The notes: generated by a model from the sequence alone, not told the origin. A stretch of DNA of 64,000 nucleotides from CAYNJY01 sp964397755 (GCA_964397755.1 CAYNJY010000005.1:5341-69340), one strand, 5' to 3'; shown: positions 38,554-46,945, numbered from the stretch's first letter. Program-made: numbers and translations.

Positions 38554-39252
38554 ATGAATCCTGACATTGCTATCATGGAGTTTCGTCCAGGTCCCGGTGG
38601 TGAGGAAGCCAAAATCTGGGCGGCCGACCTTATGCGCATGTACACGCGCTACGCGAATATTCTCGGCTGGAAAGTGGAGCTGCTTGACGAAACAATCATC
38701 CGCATCAAGGGAAAAGCCGCCTTCAACAAACTTGCCTACGAAGCCGGCACCCACCGCGTCCAGCGGATTCCGGCAACCGAACGCTACGGCCGGATCCACA
38801 CCTCAACGGCCACGGTCGCTGTATTGCCCGAGATACCTGAGGCTGAAGTTTCTATTCGGCCGGAAGAGCTCGAGTGGGAGTTTTTCCGCAGCGGCGGCAA
38901 GGGCGGCCAGAATGTCAATAAGGTGAGCTCTGCTTGCCGGATCCGGCATAAACCAACCGGCATCGTGGTCTCGGCCCAGACCGAGCGCGATCAGTACCAG
39001 AATCGTCAGGTAGCACTCTCTCTTCTTCGGGCTAAACTTTGGGAACTTGAGGAATTAAAAAGTGCGCAAGCGTTAAGCGATCAGCGAAGTGTTATCGGCC
39101 GCGGCATGCGGGCGGAAAAAATCCGCACGTATAACTACCCACAAAACCGCGTCACCGACCACAGAATCGGCAAATCGTGGCACAATCTCGAGGATATCAT
39201 CGATGGTAAACTCCACAAAGTTACTGACGCACTCACCCAAACCTCCTCGTAA
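38554..39252 (+). CDS. prfA: peptide chain release factor 1, short form lacking domain 1
   Basis: 232 aa against about 360 in E. coli. It begins at the equivalent of residue ~105 (IMEFRPGPGGEEAKIWAADL). The stop-codon-reading tripeptide PAT is at 73-75 (RIPATERYGRIHTS), and the peptidyl-hydrolysis GGQ is at 117-119 (RSGGKGGQNVNKVSS), so both functional ends exist. A TAA lies in frame 4 nt upstream of the ATG, so no longer N-terminus is encoded here. Domain 1 normally contacts the ribosome stalk base and the methyltransferase/RF3. The 75-bp gap upstream is a set of AT-rich word repeats with inverted copies. Confidence 0.9.
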   Translation: MNPDIAIMEFRPGPGGEEAKIWAADLMRMYTRYANILGWKVELLDETIIRIKGKAAFNKLAYEAGTHRVQRIPATERYGRIHTSTATVAVLPEIPEAEVSIRPEELEWEFFRSGGKGGQNVNKVSSACRIRHKPTGIVVSAQTERDQYQNRQVALSLLRAKLWELEELKSAQALSDQRSVIGRGMRAEKIRTYNYPQNRVTDHRIGKSWHNLEDIIDGKLHKVTDALTQTSS

Positions 39253-39263
39253 TCTCTTTCGCA

Positions 39264-39292
39264 TTGCAGAAATCATTTCCGGTTGGTAGAAT
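39264..39292 (+). promoter_or_regulatory. pckA promoter
   Basis: TTGCAG (39264-39269), a 17-bp spacer, TGG-TAGAAT (39284-39292). Leaves a ~40-nt 5' UTR. Confidence 0.65.
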
Positions 39293-39337
39293 GGCCCTAA
39301 CTCTTGCCCACTCGGGTATGGTTCACAAAGCGAACAC

Positions 39338-40999
39338 ATGAGGCAGTCATCTCTCCTTAAACTCGACCATTTTTTTGCTGAAGCCAGTGGCAAGATTATT
39401 AAGAATCCTCAAGTAGACGTCCTGCGTCGCGCCTCCCTCAAATCCGGGGAAACCAGCCTCGCCCGGCACAATCAACTGGTGTCGGTTACCCCCGAAGGAG
39501 AACGGGGAAGAAGTCCGGCAGACACGTATTTTGTGGATCGACCAGATGATCCAAACAGAGATGAAGTCAACTGGGGTCCTCCAAACTTTCAGACACTTAG
39601 TCTAGACATATTTGAGGATCTCCTTGCTACAGCACTGAAGACACTGAAAGAATCTCCCTCCATCTACCACGCAGAAAAAACAGTCAATGCCGATCGTCGT
39701 TTTACCCACTGGATCTCGCTTTTAACCGACAGACCACTCACCGCGCTTTTTGCCAGAAACATGTTTCGCAAACCCACCGGCGACTCTGGCAGTGTCTTTA
39801 AAAATGGAAAGCCCCACACCCTCATTGTCTTGCCAAAGGCAAAGTTTGATCGCCGAGACGTGGGACTGCCGGCTATTGAAGGCAAAGATCCCGCACAGAG
39901 CTTTATCATCGCAACCGACATGCCACGCAAGGTCACCCTCGTTTTGGGCTTTGGCTACTTGGGACCGGTGAAAAAAGCAGTATTTACCCAAATGAGCTAT
40001 GAATTGCCTCCCCATGGAGTGCTGCCCATGCACTGCTCCGCTAACGTGGGTAAGGGCGGTGATGTAGCACTCTTTTTTGGTCTCTCGGGCACAGGCAAAA
40101 CAACCCTTTCCAACGATCCAGAACGATTCATGATCGGCGATGATGAACACGGGTGGAGCGATTCCGGGGTCTTTAATATCGAGGGCGGCCAGTATCCCAA
40201 AATTGTGGGGCTGGATCCGGATCGGGAACCCATGCTCTACCGCGCGTTATTTGACATCAGAAGCCCACACACCTCTCCCGTTATCCTTGAAAATGTTTCA
40301 ATGGATGAGGAGGGTGATGTCGACGTCCATAACACAGAACTTACAGAAAATTCCCGCGGCTCATTTCCCCTCACCCCGGAGTTTGTGCCAAACCTAATCG
40401 CCTCAGGCAATGGTGGTCATCCGAAGCATATTTTCTTCATAACCACGGATCTGGCTGGCGTGTTGCCACCCCTTGCTAAACTCACCACCGATCAGGCACT
40501 CCTGTGGTTTCTTTTGGGTCCCACGAGCCGTGTCGCCGGCACCGAAAAAGGAACCAAAGAACCCAAACCTGTGTTTTCCCGCTTTTTCGGCGATCCGTTC
40601 ATGCCGCTTCTGCCGGAAACGTACCTTGGGCTCTTTGAGCAAAAACTTACCACGCATAAACCAACGGTTTGGCTTATCAACACAGGCTGGATTAATGGTC
40701 CGTACGGGCAGGGGAAACGCATACCCCTCGCCTATACCCGCGCACTCATAACAGAGGCGATTTCCGGAGCTTTGGAAGACGGATCCTGGCGCACTGAACC
40801 ATACATGGGCATTACTGTCCTTACGAGCGCGAGTGGCGTGCCAGATGAAATTCTTGATCCAAAAGCAGGGTGGAAAGACAACAATGCCTATGATACGCAG
40901 GCACGGACGTTCGTCGGCCAATTTATTGAGGCGTTCTACAGAGCTCAACCAGGAAGATTTCAAAAGAAATTGGAACAAGTACTGCCGAAGCGTCCGTAA
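39338..40999 (+). CDS. pckA: phosphoenolpyruvate carboxykinase (ATP)
   Basis: 553 aa. P-loop FGLSGTGKTTLS (kinase-1a, about 247-258), metal site GDDEHGWSDSGVFNIEGG, VSMDEEGDVDVHNTELTENSRGS, and the C-terminal adenine-binding segment around RIPLAYTRALI. ATP-type PEPCK converts oxaloacetate to PEP and CO2, or the reverse. In a small genome with few central-metabolism genes it may supply oxaloacetate or ATP anaplerotically. Own promoter. Convergent with htrA, whose stop is 1 nt away. Confidence 0.96.
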   Translation: MRQSSLLKLDHFFAEASGKIIKNPQVDVLRRASLKSGETSLARHNQLVSVTPEGERGRSPADTYFVDRPDDPNRDEVNWGPPNFQTLSLDIFEDLLATALKTLKESPSIYHAEKTVNADRRFTHWISLLTDRPLTALFARNMFRKPTGDSGSVFKNGKPHTLIVLPKAKFDRRDVGLPAIEGKDPAQSFIIATDMPRKVTLVLGFGYLGPVKKAVFTQMSYELPPHGVLPMHCSANVGKGGDVALFFGLSGTGKTTLSNDPERFMIGDDEHGWSDSGVFNIEGGQYPKIVGLDPDREPMLYRALFDIRSPHTSPVILENVSMDEEGDVDVHNTELTENSRGSFPLTPEFVPNLIASGNGGHPKHIFFITTDLAGVLPPLAKLTTDQALLWFLLGPTSRVAGTEKGTKEPKPVFSRFFGDPFMPLLPETYLGLFEQKLTTHKPTVWLINTGWINGPYGQGKRIPLAYTRALITEAISGALEDGSWRTEPYMGITVLTSASGVPDEILDPKAGWKDNNAYDTQARTFVGQFIEAFYRAQPGRFQKKLEQVLPKRP

Positions 41000-41000
41000 T

Positions 41001-42170
41001 TTAGTCTTCTTGACTGCCGAGGGTAACCGTCAGGGATAGTTCGCGGCCGTCTCTCCAGACAGTGAGGGTCACCGTATCGCCGACCTTCTTCCTGCTTATC
41101 CCTTTGGCAAGGTCGTTGCCCTCGGTAATCCGTACACCATCGATTTTAGTGATGATATCTTCCGGCTTAATTCCGGCTTTCTCTGCCGGGCTGCCGGAAA
41201 CGACGTCAACCACGTAGGCGCCTTCGGGAACTTCGTTGAGGACGGAGAGCGCTCGCGTCACCATGCGATACTGAACGCCCAAGAACGGACGGTTGAATTG
41301 GCCGGTGGCGTTAAAGTTGACAAGGGCATCGCGGACGACGTTAATGGGAATCGCAAAGCCAATGTTTTCTCCTCCAGAAGCAACGGCGGTATTGACACCG
41401 ATCACTTGACCGCTGGAGTTGAGGAGCGGGCCGCCGGAGTTTCCCGGGTTGATCGCCGCGTCGGTTTGGATCACGTTGTCAAGCTTCTCAACGTACCCTT
41501 CAAACGGGCTGCCTGCCGTAATACCCCGGCCGACACCGGAGATCACTCCCTTCGTCACGGTATGGCGAAACTCGCCAAGTGCCGTCCCGATGGCAATTGC
41601 CATTTGCCCGACTTTTATGTTGTCCGAATCGCCCATGTCAACAGGCTTGAGTCCGCCGGCTGGCGGATTGATCTTGACGATGGCCACGTCGTTTGTCGGA
41701 TCGCGGTAGATTTTCACGACATCGTGCGAGGTGCCGTCTTTGGTGATCACGCGGTACGTGGCGTCCGGGTCGGAAACCACGTGCTTGTTGGAAACGATAA
41801 GCCCGTCGCTTGAGACGATGAAGCCGCTCCCTATATCCTGCTCGAGTTTCTGGGTTCTGCCTGGCTGGCGGCGGAACGGGCCGAAGGGGTCAAAGGGGTC
41901 AAATTCAAAAATGTCTCCAGTTCTGCGGGTTTTTGATATACCAACCGTGACGACCGACGGCGACACCTTCTCAACCACATCGATGACCACTGATTCTTCA
42001 GCTACGACCCGGACTTTTTCGCCGCTGGGCGCTAGTGTCTGTGGAACTGCCGGTAGTTTGAAAGCGCGGTTTAAAAAGACCCAGTTGAACCTGAAAGCCC
42101 CCGAGCTGACAATGCCGCCCAACACTAATGCTAGTACCGCTATCAACAGGAGTAGTTTCTTCGCGTTCAT
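41001..42170 (-). CDS. htrA: HtrA/DegP-type serine protease with PDZ domain
   Basis: 389 aa. N-terminal membrane anchor (LLLLIAVLALVLGGIVSSG), then an S1C trypsin-like domain with catalytic His130 (VSNKHVVSD), Asp161 (TNDVAIVKI) and Ser245 (NPGNSGGPLL). One PDZ domain at the C-terminus (EVPEGAYVVDVVSGSPAEKAG, IKPEDIITKIDGV). Extracytoplasmic quality control of misfolded proteins. Adjacent to ctpA, another PDZ protease, on the same strand. Confidence 0.95.
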   Translation of the reverse strand: MNAKKLLLLIAVLALVLGGIVSSGAFRFNWVFLNRAFKLPAVPQTLAPSGEKVRVVAEESVVIDVVEKVSPSVVTVGISKTRRTGDIFEFDPFDPFGPFRRQPGRTQKLEQDIGSGFIVSSDGLIVSNKHVVSDPDATYRVITKDGTSHDVVKIYRDPTNDVAIVKINPPAGGLKPVDMGDSDNIKVGQMAIAIGTALGEFRHTVTKGVISGVGRGITAGSPFEGYVEKLDNVIQTDAAINPGNSGGPLLNSSGQVIGVNTAVASGGENIGFAIPINVVRDALVNFNATGQFNRPFLGVQYRMVTRALSVLNEVPEGAYVVDVVSGSPAEKAGIKPEDIITKIDGVRITEGNDLAKGISRKKVGDTVTLTVWRDGRELSLTVTLGSQED

Positions 42171-42211
42171 AACGTTTTGAACTTGGAATTTAGTGCTTAG
42201 GATTTCTGCTT

Positions 42212-43489
42212 CTATTTTAGAAGCAGTTCTATCGCTTTGGCAAGCTGGGCGTCGCGGCTAGCTTCCGGCGGATCGTCAAGCTTTATCTCGACATTTGGTG
42301 CTACGCCAACTTTGCTGATTGAGTCGCCTTTGGGGAGGAGCCACTTGCCCGTCGTGATGTGGAGCCCCGCGCCCTCAGACAGATCAAACGGCGTCTGAAC
42401 CGAGCCTTTGCCAAACGTCACTTCCCCAACTATGACCGCGCGCTTGTAGTCTTTAAGCGCACCGGCCACAATCTCAGCAGCTGAGGCGCTGCCTTTATTG
42501 ACAAGGACCACCATAGGAATGTCAAAAAGTGTTCCTTTTCTATTGACACGAAAGTCCTCCTTCGTCCCGTCGCTATTGACTTGGGAAACGACAACGCCGC
42601 TTCGCAGAAACTCACTCGCGATAAACACCGACCCGTCAAGGTACCCGCCGGGATTGTTGCGAAGATCGAATACGAGCCCCTTGAGTAAGCCATTGGCACG
42701 CTGGGCTGCCACGATTTCAGCCACTGCCTTACCCCAGTCTTCATTCGTGTGTTCACCGAAGCGGGAGAGCCGGAGGTAGGCGACTTTCCCTGGAAGTTTC
42801 ACAAGGTCAGGGAATGAGGCGATTTCGTCAATGTCGGATGCCTTCTTCACCCACGTCTCTACCGACGGCACGGTGATCGTACCTCTAATAATGGCGATCT
42901 CGGACGGCTTGGCGGCATTCTCGTGCAGGATGCTTAAGCGCACTTCGGTCCCTTTCGGACCGCGGATTTTCGTCACTGCCTGCGGCACGGTCCAGCCTGC
43001 AGTGTCCTCATCATTGACCTTCAGGATGTAGTCGCCCGGACGAATCCCTGCTTCCGCAGCCGGGGTTCCCTTAAGCGGCGCGACGACGATAACCCGTCCG
43101 TCTTTGATCCCAAGCTGCGCGCCGATTCCTTCAAACTCGCCCCCCAAGTCTTCTTTGAACTCCTTGTTTTCTTTGGGTGGCAAAAACGCTGTGTATGGAT
43201 CGCCAAGAGATGAAACCATGCCGGTGATCGCGCCGTAGACCATTTTCTTGGCGTCAAGCGCTGCGGGCTCGATGTAGTTCCTCCGAAGCCTTTCCCAGAC
43301 GTCCCAGAAGAGAGCCAAATCAAGGGTGCTCGTCGCGGGCGGATTTGGGTTAACCAGAGATGTATACCTGCCGGAGAGAGCAGGGAGCGTTCGTTTTTCG
43401 CCAAGTCTATAGCCGGCGGCGAATATAAGGATGAGGATCGCGAGGGCGAGAACGGAGTTTCTTATTTTCGAAAACGGCAGGCTCTTCAT
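42212..43489 (-). CDS. ctpA: C-terminal processing peptidase (S41)
   Basis: 425 aa. N-terminal membrane segment (SVLALAILILIFAAGYRLG), PDZ domain (about 115-190: IGAQLGIKDGRVIVVAPLKG), and the S41 catalytic core with KGLVFDLRNNPGGYLDG, the nucleophile Ser in NKGSASAAEIVAGALKDY and the general base Lys in GEVTFGKGSVQ. Ser-Lys proteases of this type trim C-termini of envelope proteins. The start is 6 nt downstream of rpsR. Confidence 0.95.
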   Translation of the reverse strand: MKSLPFSKIRNSVLALAILILIFAAGYRLGEKRTLPALSGRYTSLVNPNPPATSTLDLALFWDVWERLRRNYIEPAALDAKKMVYGAITGMVSSLGDPYTAFLPPKENKEFKEDLGGEFEGIGAQLGIKDGRVIVVAPLKGTPAAEAGIRPGDYILKVNDEDTAGWTVPQAVTKIRGPKGTEVRLSILHENAAKPSEIAIIRGTITVPSVETWVKKASDIDEIASFPDLVKLPGKVAYLRLSRFGEHTNEDWGKAVAEIVAAQRANGLLKGLVFDLRNNPGGYLDGSVFIASEFLRSGVVVSQVNSDGTKEDFRVNRKGTLFDIPMVVLVNKGSASAAEIVAGALKDYKRAVIVGEVTFGKGSVQTPFDLSEGAGLHITTGKWLLPKGDSISKVGVAPNVEIKLDDPPEASRDAQLAKAIELLLK

Positions 43490-43495
43490 ACCACG

Positions 43496-43738
43496 CTAGG
43501 CTCGTACCACGAACGGCAGAAGCGCGACGTGACGCGCGCGCTTGATTGCAAGCGTAACTCGTCTCTGGTGTTTGCTGCAAAGCCCTGTCTGCGATTTTGC
43601 TAAGATTTTTCCGCGTTCCGTCAGGTACTTGTAGAGCACACTCGCTTCTTTATGCTCCGGTTCGGTCTTGGTGTTGCAGAAACTACAGTTTTTCTGTACT
43701 GGCCTGGGTTTTCGTATCGTTCTACTTGTTCGTTTCAT
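43496..43738 (-). CDS. rpsR: 30S ribosomal protein S18
   Basis: 80 aa. Family core: CSFCNTKTEPEHKEASVLYKYLTERGKILAK, then TGLCSKHQRRVTLAIKRARHVALLPFV. The cysteine pattern (CxxC and a third Cys) suggests a zinc-binding S18. It is the third gene of the standard rpsF-ssb-rpsR operon. Confidence 0.97.
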   Translation of the reverse strand: MKRTSRTIRKPRPVQKNCSFCNTKTEPEHKEASVLYKYLTERGKILAKSQTGLCSKHQRRVTLAIKRARHVALLPFVVRA

Positions 43739-43741
43739 ATG

Positions 43742-44278
43742 TTAAAAGGGTATATCGTCGGGATTGACGTCTCCCGTCATCTGTTTCGGAAGCTCAACGG
43801 AAGCTTCATCTTTCTTCTCGTCAGTCGCTTGCTTTTTCTTTCCACTCGCGCCAGAGTCGTCAGTCGGGGTCGGTGCCGGGCCTTGGGCCTTCGTGTCGGC
43901 CGGCATGGCTTCAATCTCTTCCCCGCCGACTGAGACGGGTCGTTTTGAATCAAGGAGGATCATATCTTCAATCACTATCTCGGTTGAGCTTCGCTGCGAG
44001 CCGTCCTGCTGCTGCCATGTAGATGTCCGAAGTCGTCCCTCAACGAATACCTTCCGCCCTTTGGTCAGAAGCTGGCTACAAAGTTCCGCAAGCTTGTTCC
44101 ACGAAACCACCCGGTGAAACTCTGTCTCTTCTTTGCGCTCACCGGATTCTGTGGTCCACGAGCGGTTCGTCGCAATTCCAATGGTGCAGACAGCCGCGCC
44201 GCTCGGCGTATAGCGAAGCTCCGGATCGCGCGTTAAATTCCCGATGAGCATAACTTTATTGAGACTTCGTGCGGACAT
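43742..44278 (-). CDS. ssb: single-stranded DNA-binding protein
   Basis: 178 aa. OB fold (LNKVMLIGNLTRDPELRYTP, FHRVVSWNKLAELCSQLLTKG, VFVEGRLRTSTWQQQDG), a disordered Thr/Pro/Lys-rich linker, and the protein-recruiting acidic tip NPDDIPF. Protects ssDNA and recruits repair and replication factors. Central gene of rpsF-ssb-rpsR. Confidence 0.97.
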   Translation of the reverse strand: MSARSLNKVMLIGNLTRDPELRYTPSGAAVCTIGIATNRSWTTESGERKEETEFHRVVSWNKLAELCSQLLTKGRKVFVEGRLRTSTWQQQDGSQRSSTEIVIEDMILLDSKRPVSVGGEEIEAMPADTKAQGPAPTPTDDSGASGKKKQATDEKKDEASVELPKQMTGDVNPDDIPF

Positions 44279-44300
44279 AGTCTGTACCCCCCTCTTTCTT

Positions 44301-44585
44301 TTACTCTTTTTTCGTCAAAAGAAATCGGAGAACCTGCTCGCTCTGCCGTGACCGTTTTTCCAATTCTGCCACAGACAGGCCGTTTCCTTCAAGTTTCACG
44401 AGGAAATAGTGTCCTTCTGTCTGATTTTGTATGGGGTATGCGAGAGGCTTTTTCCCTAAAGAAGTATGCTCGCTGACGCTCACTGTATCACCAACAAGTT
44501 TTTGCACAAGTTCCAGCCGTTGCGTTTCGTTGTCCGCTTCAAAATCTGAACGGACCACAAGCATGAGCTCATACGTTCGCTTCAT
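44301..44585 (-). CDS. rpsF: 30S ribosomal protein S6
   Basis: 94 aa from the ATG at 44585. The ATG at 44594 overlaps the -10 box and cannot be used by this promoter. MKRTYELMLVVRSD start and LAYPIQNQTEGHYFLVKLEG are diagnostic. It is the first gene of the rpsF-ssb-rpsR operon, with a leaderless-type promoter. Confidence 0.95.
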   Translation of the reverse strand: MKRTYELMLVVRSDFEADNETQRLELVQKLVGDTVSVSEHTSLGKKPLAYPIQNQTEGHYFLVKLEGNGLSVAELEKRSRQSEQVLRFLLTKKE

Positions 44586-44592
44586 GGCTGTC

Positions 44593-44622
44593 ATAATAGC
44601 ACGGATAGAGTAAGTGTGACAA
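44593..44622 (-). promoter_or_regulatory. rpsF operon promoter (leaderless)
   Basis: Minus strand: TTGTCA (44622-44617), an 18-bp spacer, TATTAT (44598-44593), extended by TGC, 7 nt to the ATG at 44585. Confidence 0.7.
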
Positions 44623-44636
44623 GTGAGAAATGAAGG

Positions 44637-45569
44637 CTACGAGCCGACTCTACATTCGATAACATCCCCATCCCGTACGACGTAGTCCCTTCCTTCAAGC
44701 CGAATTTTCCCTTGCTCCCGCGCGTGCATCCAACTGCCAAGAGACAGAAGCTCGTCAACCGAAATCACCTCGGCTTTGATAAAATGCACGGCGAAATCAG
44801 TGTGAACCACGGCGGAGGCCCCGAGGGCGGTTTCTCCGGACCGAAGGGCCCATGCGCGCGTCTCCCGGCCGCCTTTAATGGTATAGAAGGTGATAAAACC
44901 CAAGAGCTTATACGCTTCCTTCACAAGCTTCTCTAGTCCACTCTCACCGAGGCCCACCGAGGCAAGGAGCTCTCGGCGCTCCTCCTGAGAAAGGTCGGAG
45001 AGTTCCTCCTCAAGCTTGGCAGCAACCGCTAGAACCGGCGCGGGAGCGGCTGCCTCCTTCATGTTGCTCACGAGCAGAGAGCTCTGACCCAGCTCCTTTT
45101 CTCCGACATTGACGACATAGAGCGTCGGCTTCCCGGTGATGCCACCAAAAGTCAGCTCCTTATTCACGATGTCAATATCTTCTTTCATCTGATTGGGTAC
45201 GCTTGCCTGCTCCGAGGGGTGCGGGTGGGGAACATGTTCGTCAATGAACGCCCGCACCACGTGCACGACCGCGTCAACTTCGCGGATTTTGGCAAGGAAC
45301 TGATTGCCCAAACCCTCACCCTGTGAGGCGCCCTGGACGAGGCCGGCAATATCAATGAACGTCACCGTCGCGGGCGTGGTTTTCTCTGGTTTCACGAGGT
45401 CAGAAAGCTTGGCGAGTTTTACATCCGGCACTGCGACGACGGCTTCGTGAGGCTCGATCGTGGTAAACGGATACGCCGCGGTCGGACTCAACCGCCGCGC
45501 CGCCAGCGCATTAAACAGCGTGGATTTGCCAGCGTTAGGAAGTCCAACGATGCCGACTCGTACGTTCAT
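44637..45569 (-). CDS. ychF: YchF-type P-loop ATPase
   Basis: 310 aa from the ATG at 45569. Obg-family motifs: VGIVGLPNAGKSTLFNAL (G1), TVTFIDIAGLVQGASQGEGLGNQFL (switch II/G3), and the NxxE form of G4 (NVGEKEL) that gives ATP specificity. C-terminal TGS domain (ITFYTIKGGRETRAWAL). Ribosome-associated stress regulator. The true 5' end has been rearranged: the original promoter and first 14 codons survive 146 bp upstream (45566-45715), and the start used here overlaps the stop of that small frame. Confidence 0.95.
   Translation of the reverse strand: MNVRVGIVGLPNAGKSTLFNALAARRLSPTAAYPFTTIEPHEAVVAVPDVKLAKLSDLVKPEKTTPATVTFIDIAGLVQGASQGEGLGNQFLAKIREVDAVVHVVRAFIDEHVPHPHPSEQASVPNQMKEDIDIVNKELTFGGITGKPTLYVVNVGEKELGQSSLLVSNMKEAAAPAPVLAVAAKLEEELSDLSQEERRELLASVGLGESGLEKLVKEAYKLLGFITFYTIKGGRETRAWALRSGETALGASAVVHTDFAVHFIKAEVISVDELLSLGSWMHAREQGKIRLEGRDYVVRDGDVIECRVGS
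45528..45554. repeat. 27-bp direct repeat, copy in ychF
   Basis: GCCAGCGTTAGGAAGTCCAA and seven more bases, identical to 45674-45700. Confidence 0.9.
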
Positions 45570-45715
45570 ATGGAGACGAGAAACAAACGATCTAAATAGG
45601 ACTGCGCAGTCCCGTAGTTGCGACACCGTGACGCGTGGATGTAGACCACGGGAACGGCGAGCATACTACTGGGGCCAGCGTTAGGAAGTCCAACGATGCC
45701 AACAGTCAAGCTCAT
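45566..45715 (-). pseudogene. duplicated ychF 5' end, 49-codon upstream frame
   Basis: The ATG at 45715 begins MSLTVGIVGLPNAG, the canonical YchF start, then diverges into PSSMLAVPVV and unrelated residues, ending with a TGA that overlaps the ychF ATG (45569) as ATGA. A leaderless promoter stands 6 nt before it. The 27-bp repeat within it (45674-45700) and in ychF marks a tandem duplication or an insertion of about 120 bp containing the palindrome GGACTGCGCAGTCC (45599-45612). Confidence 0.65.
45674..45700. repeat. 27-bp direct repeat, upstream copy
   Basis: Exact match to 45528-45554; offset 146 bp. Confidence 0.9.
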
Positions 45716-45721
45716 GTACGA

Positions 45722-45730
45722 ATTGTATCA
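45722..45730 (-). promoter_or_regulatory. extended -10 promoter of ychF (leaderless)
   Basis: Minus strand TGATACAAT, 6 nt to the ATG at 45715, not to the ychF ATG now used. Confidence 0.65.
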
Positions 45731-45820
45731 TGGGAAAAGACGCGAGGGTAGGTTTCCTTTGGCTTGTCTCAACAGTCTATCTAAATTCAAAGCTTAGTTT
45801 TAAATTTACTGAGTTGGTAA

Positions 45821-45846
45821 TGCCTATTTTGGAGCCAAAATAGGCA
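45821..45846 (-). terminator. 12-bp-stem hairpin after a gene fragment
   Basis: TGCCTATTTTGG and CCAAAATAGGCA around AG. Lies 4 nt beyond the stop of the fragment at 45851. Confidence 0.55.
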
Positions 45847-45850
45847 TATA

Positions 45851-45973
45851 CTACCCACCAGCGTGGTTGTACCCAAATTCACACTCAAGCTTCTTCAGCA
45901 ACGCGCCAACATTGGTCTTCTGAAGCATCTGCCGGAGCTTCGCGTCACGATAGGACTTCCCTGTCGGCACGAC
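45851..45973 (-). pseudogene. C-terminal gene fragment cut by a repeat element
   Basis: An open frame of 40 codons reads VPTGKSYRDAKLRQMLQK and ends LLKKLECEFGYNHAGG, with protein-like composition. It has no start and begins exactly where the second 13-bp-TIR element (45973-46114) ends. I cannot name the family. It is probably the remains of a gene whose front was lost. Confidence 0.4.
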
Positions 45974-46114
45974 CAGGGTCAGACCTCGATTTGGTTGTCT
46001 GGACAATCTAGTCAGATACCATAGCGCGCTCTCCTTTCTTATCTAGACGTTCTTTAGATAACACCTATGGTATCTAGCTAGCGCGTTCTAACAGGAAAAT
46101 CAAGGTCTGACCCT
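45973..46114. mobile_element. 142-bp element with the same inverted ends (copy 2)
   Basis: CCAGGGTCAGACC (45973-45985) and GGTCTGACCCT (46104-46114). The interior differs from copy 1 but also carries a palindrome (GATACCATAG/CTATGGTATC, about 46015-46073). Its right end abuts the stop codon of the next gene, just as copy 1 abuts xer. Confidence 0.7.
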
Positions 46115-46390
46115 CTACTTTTTCTGCGCGGCAAGGTGTTTGTTTGAGGTTTTGATTTCGGCGTGGACGTAATAGAGCGCCGCTAGGATGGCAACCGAAA
46201 GATAAACGGTCCAGATAGGCAGATCGTAGTAGTCGGTACAGGGCGCACCGGTAATAGGTAAAAACACCGTGCAGATCCCCTTGTACGCTGCGCTGTCGAG
46301 GTTGAGAAGGTCGACCGCGCCGACAACCACGAAGAGCGCGAGGAGAAAAAACGACAGCGAGTGTTGGGCAACCAATCGCGATCCGCGCAT
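46115..46390 (-). CDS. small two-helix membrane protein
   Basis: 91 aa. Two hydrophobic segments (SFFLLALFVVVGAVDLLNL and LPIWTVYLSVAILAALYYV) with a short loop containing two cysteines (KGICTVFLPITGAPCTDYY). Basic tail. A possible extended -10 (TGGTAAGAT, minus strand, 46399-46407) lies 8 nt upstream of the ATG at 46390. Family and function unknown; the paired cysteines might form a disulfide outside the membrane. Confidence 0.6.
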   Translation of the reverse strand: MRGSRLVAQHSLSFFLLALFVVVGAVDLLNLDSAAYKGICTVFLPITGAPCTDYYDLPIWTVYLSVAILAALYYVHAEIKTSNKHLAAQKK

Positions 46391-46519
46391 ACTTCTTTAT
46401 CTTACCACATGTCGCCTCGGAAAAAGTCAAGAGGTTGGTCCCTCACCCCACGCCGCACTAATTGCCTATTTTTTTCTAAAATAGACTATACGCTCAATGT
46501 TAAACCACGATCCCCTTTC

Positions 46520-46549
46520 TTGACAGGAATATAGCTAACGTGGAACAAT
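46520..46549 (+). promoter_or_regulatory. promoter of the 46556 gene (leaderless)
   Basis: TTGACA (46520-46525), an 18-bp spacer, AACAAT (46544-46549), 6 nt to the ATG. Confidence 0.6.
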
Positions 46550-46555
46550 GGGAGC

Positions 46556-46945
46556 ATGAAGAAGAAAGCGCCGGCGAGTTTCTTTCTTTTTGCGGCAAGC
46601 GTCGGATTCATCGTCGTTGCCCTCTTTACCACCTTTCTTATTAATACCAACAAAGAAAGCCCGGCTGATATCCGCGCGAAAGCAGGAGTCTTGGCAACGC
46701 TCAAGTACGAAGGCCTGGTCGTGTCGGTCGACGATGTCAACGGGACAGTTACGATAGACAGCTTGACGTTGAGTGACGAGAGCCGAAGCGGTGCAAAAAA
46801 GAACCTCGGCCGCTGGGTCGTCACTGCTCCGCCGCAATTTAACCTAGTTTCCGCCTCCACCGGGACCAAGGTCAAGCTCACTATAGACCCGAAAACATTT
46901 GATATAGCAAGGAAGACCCTTACCGCAAAAGAAATAACGCGATAA
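46556..46945 (+). CDS. membrane-anchored small protein, unknown
   Basis: 129 aa. N-terminal membrane helix (SFFLFAASVGFIVVALFTTFLI), then an extracytoplasmic domain of about 100 residues with a beta pattern (LKYEGLVVSVDDVNGTVTI, TGTKVKLTIDPKTF). It resembles small OB-like surface domains, such as those in the 29870 gene, only loosely. No catalytic residues stand out. Own promoter. Convergent with the S51-like gene, whose stop is adjacent. Confidence 0.6.
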   Translation: MKKKAPASFFLFAASVGFIVVALFTTFLINTNKESPADIRAKAGVLATLKYEGLVVSVDDVNGTVTIDSLTLSDESRSGAKKNLGRWVVTAPPQFNLVSASTGTKVKLTIDPKTFDIARKTLTAKEITR

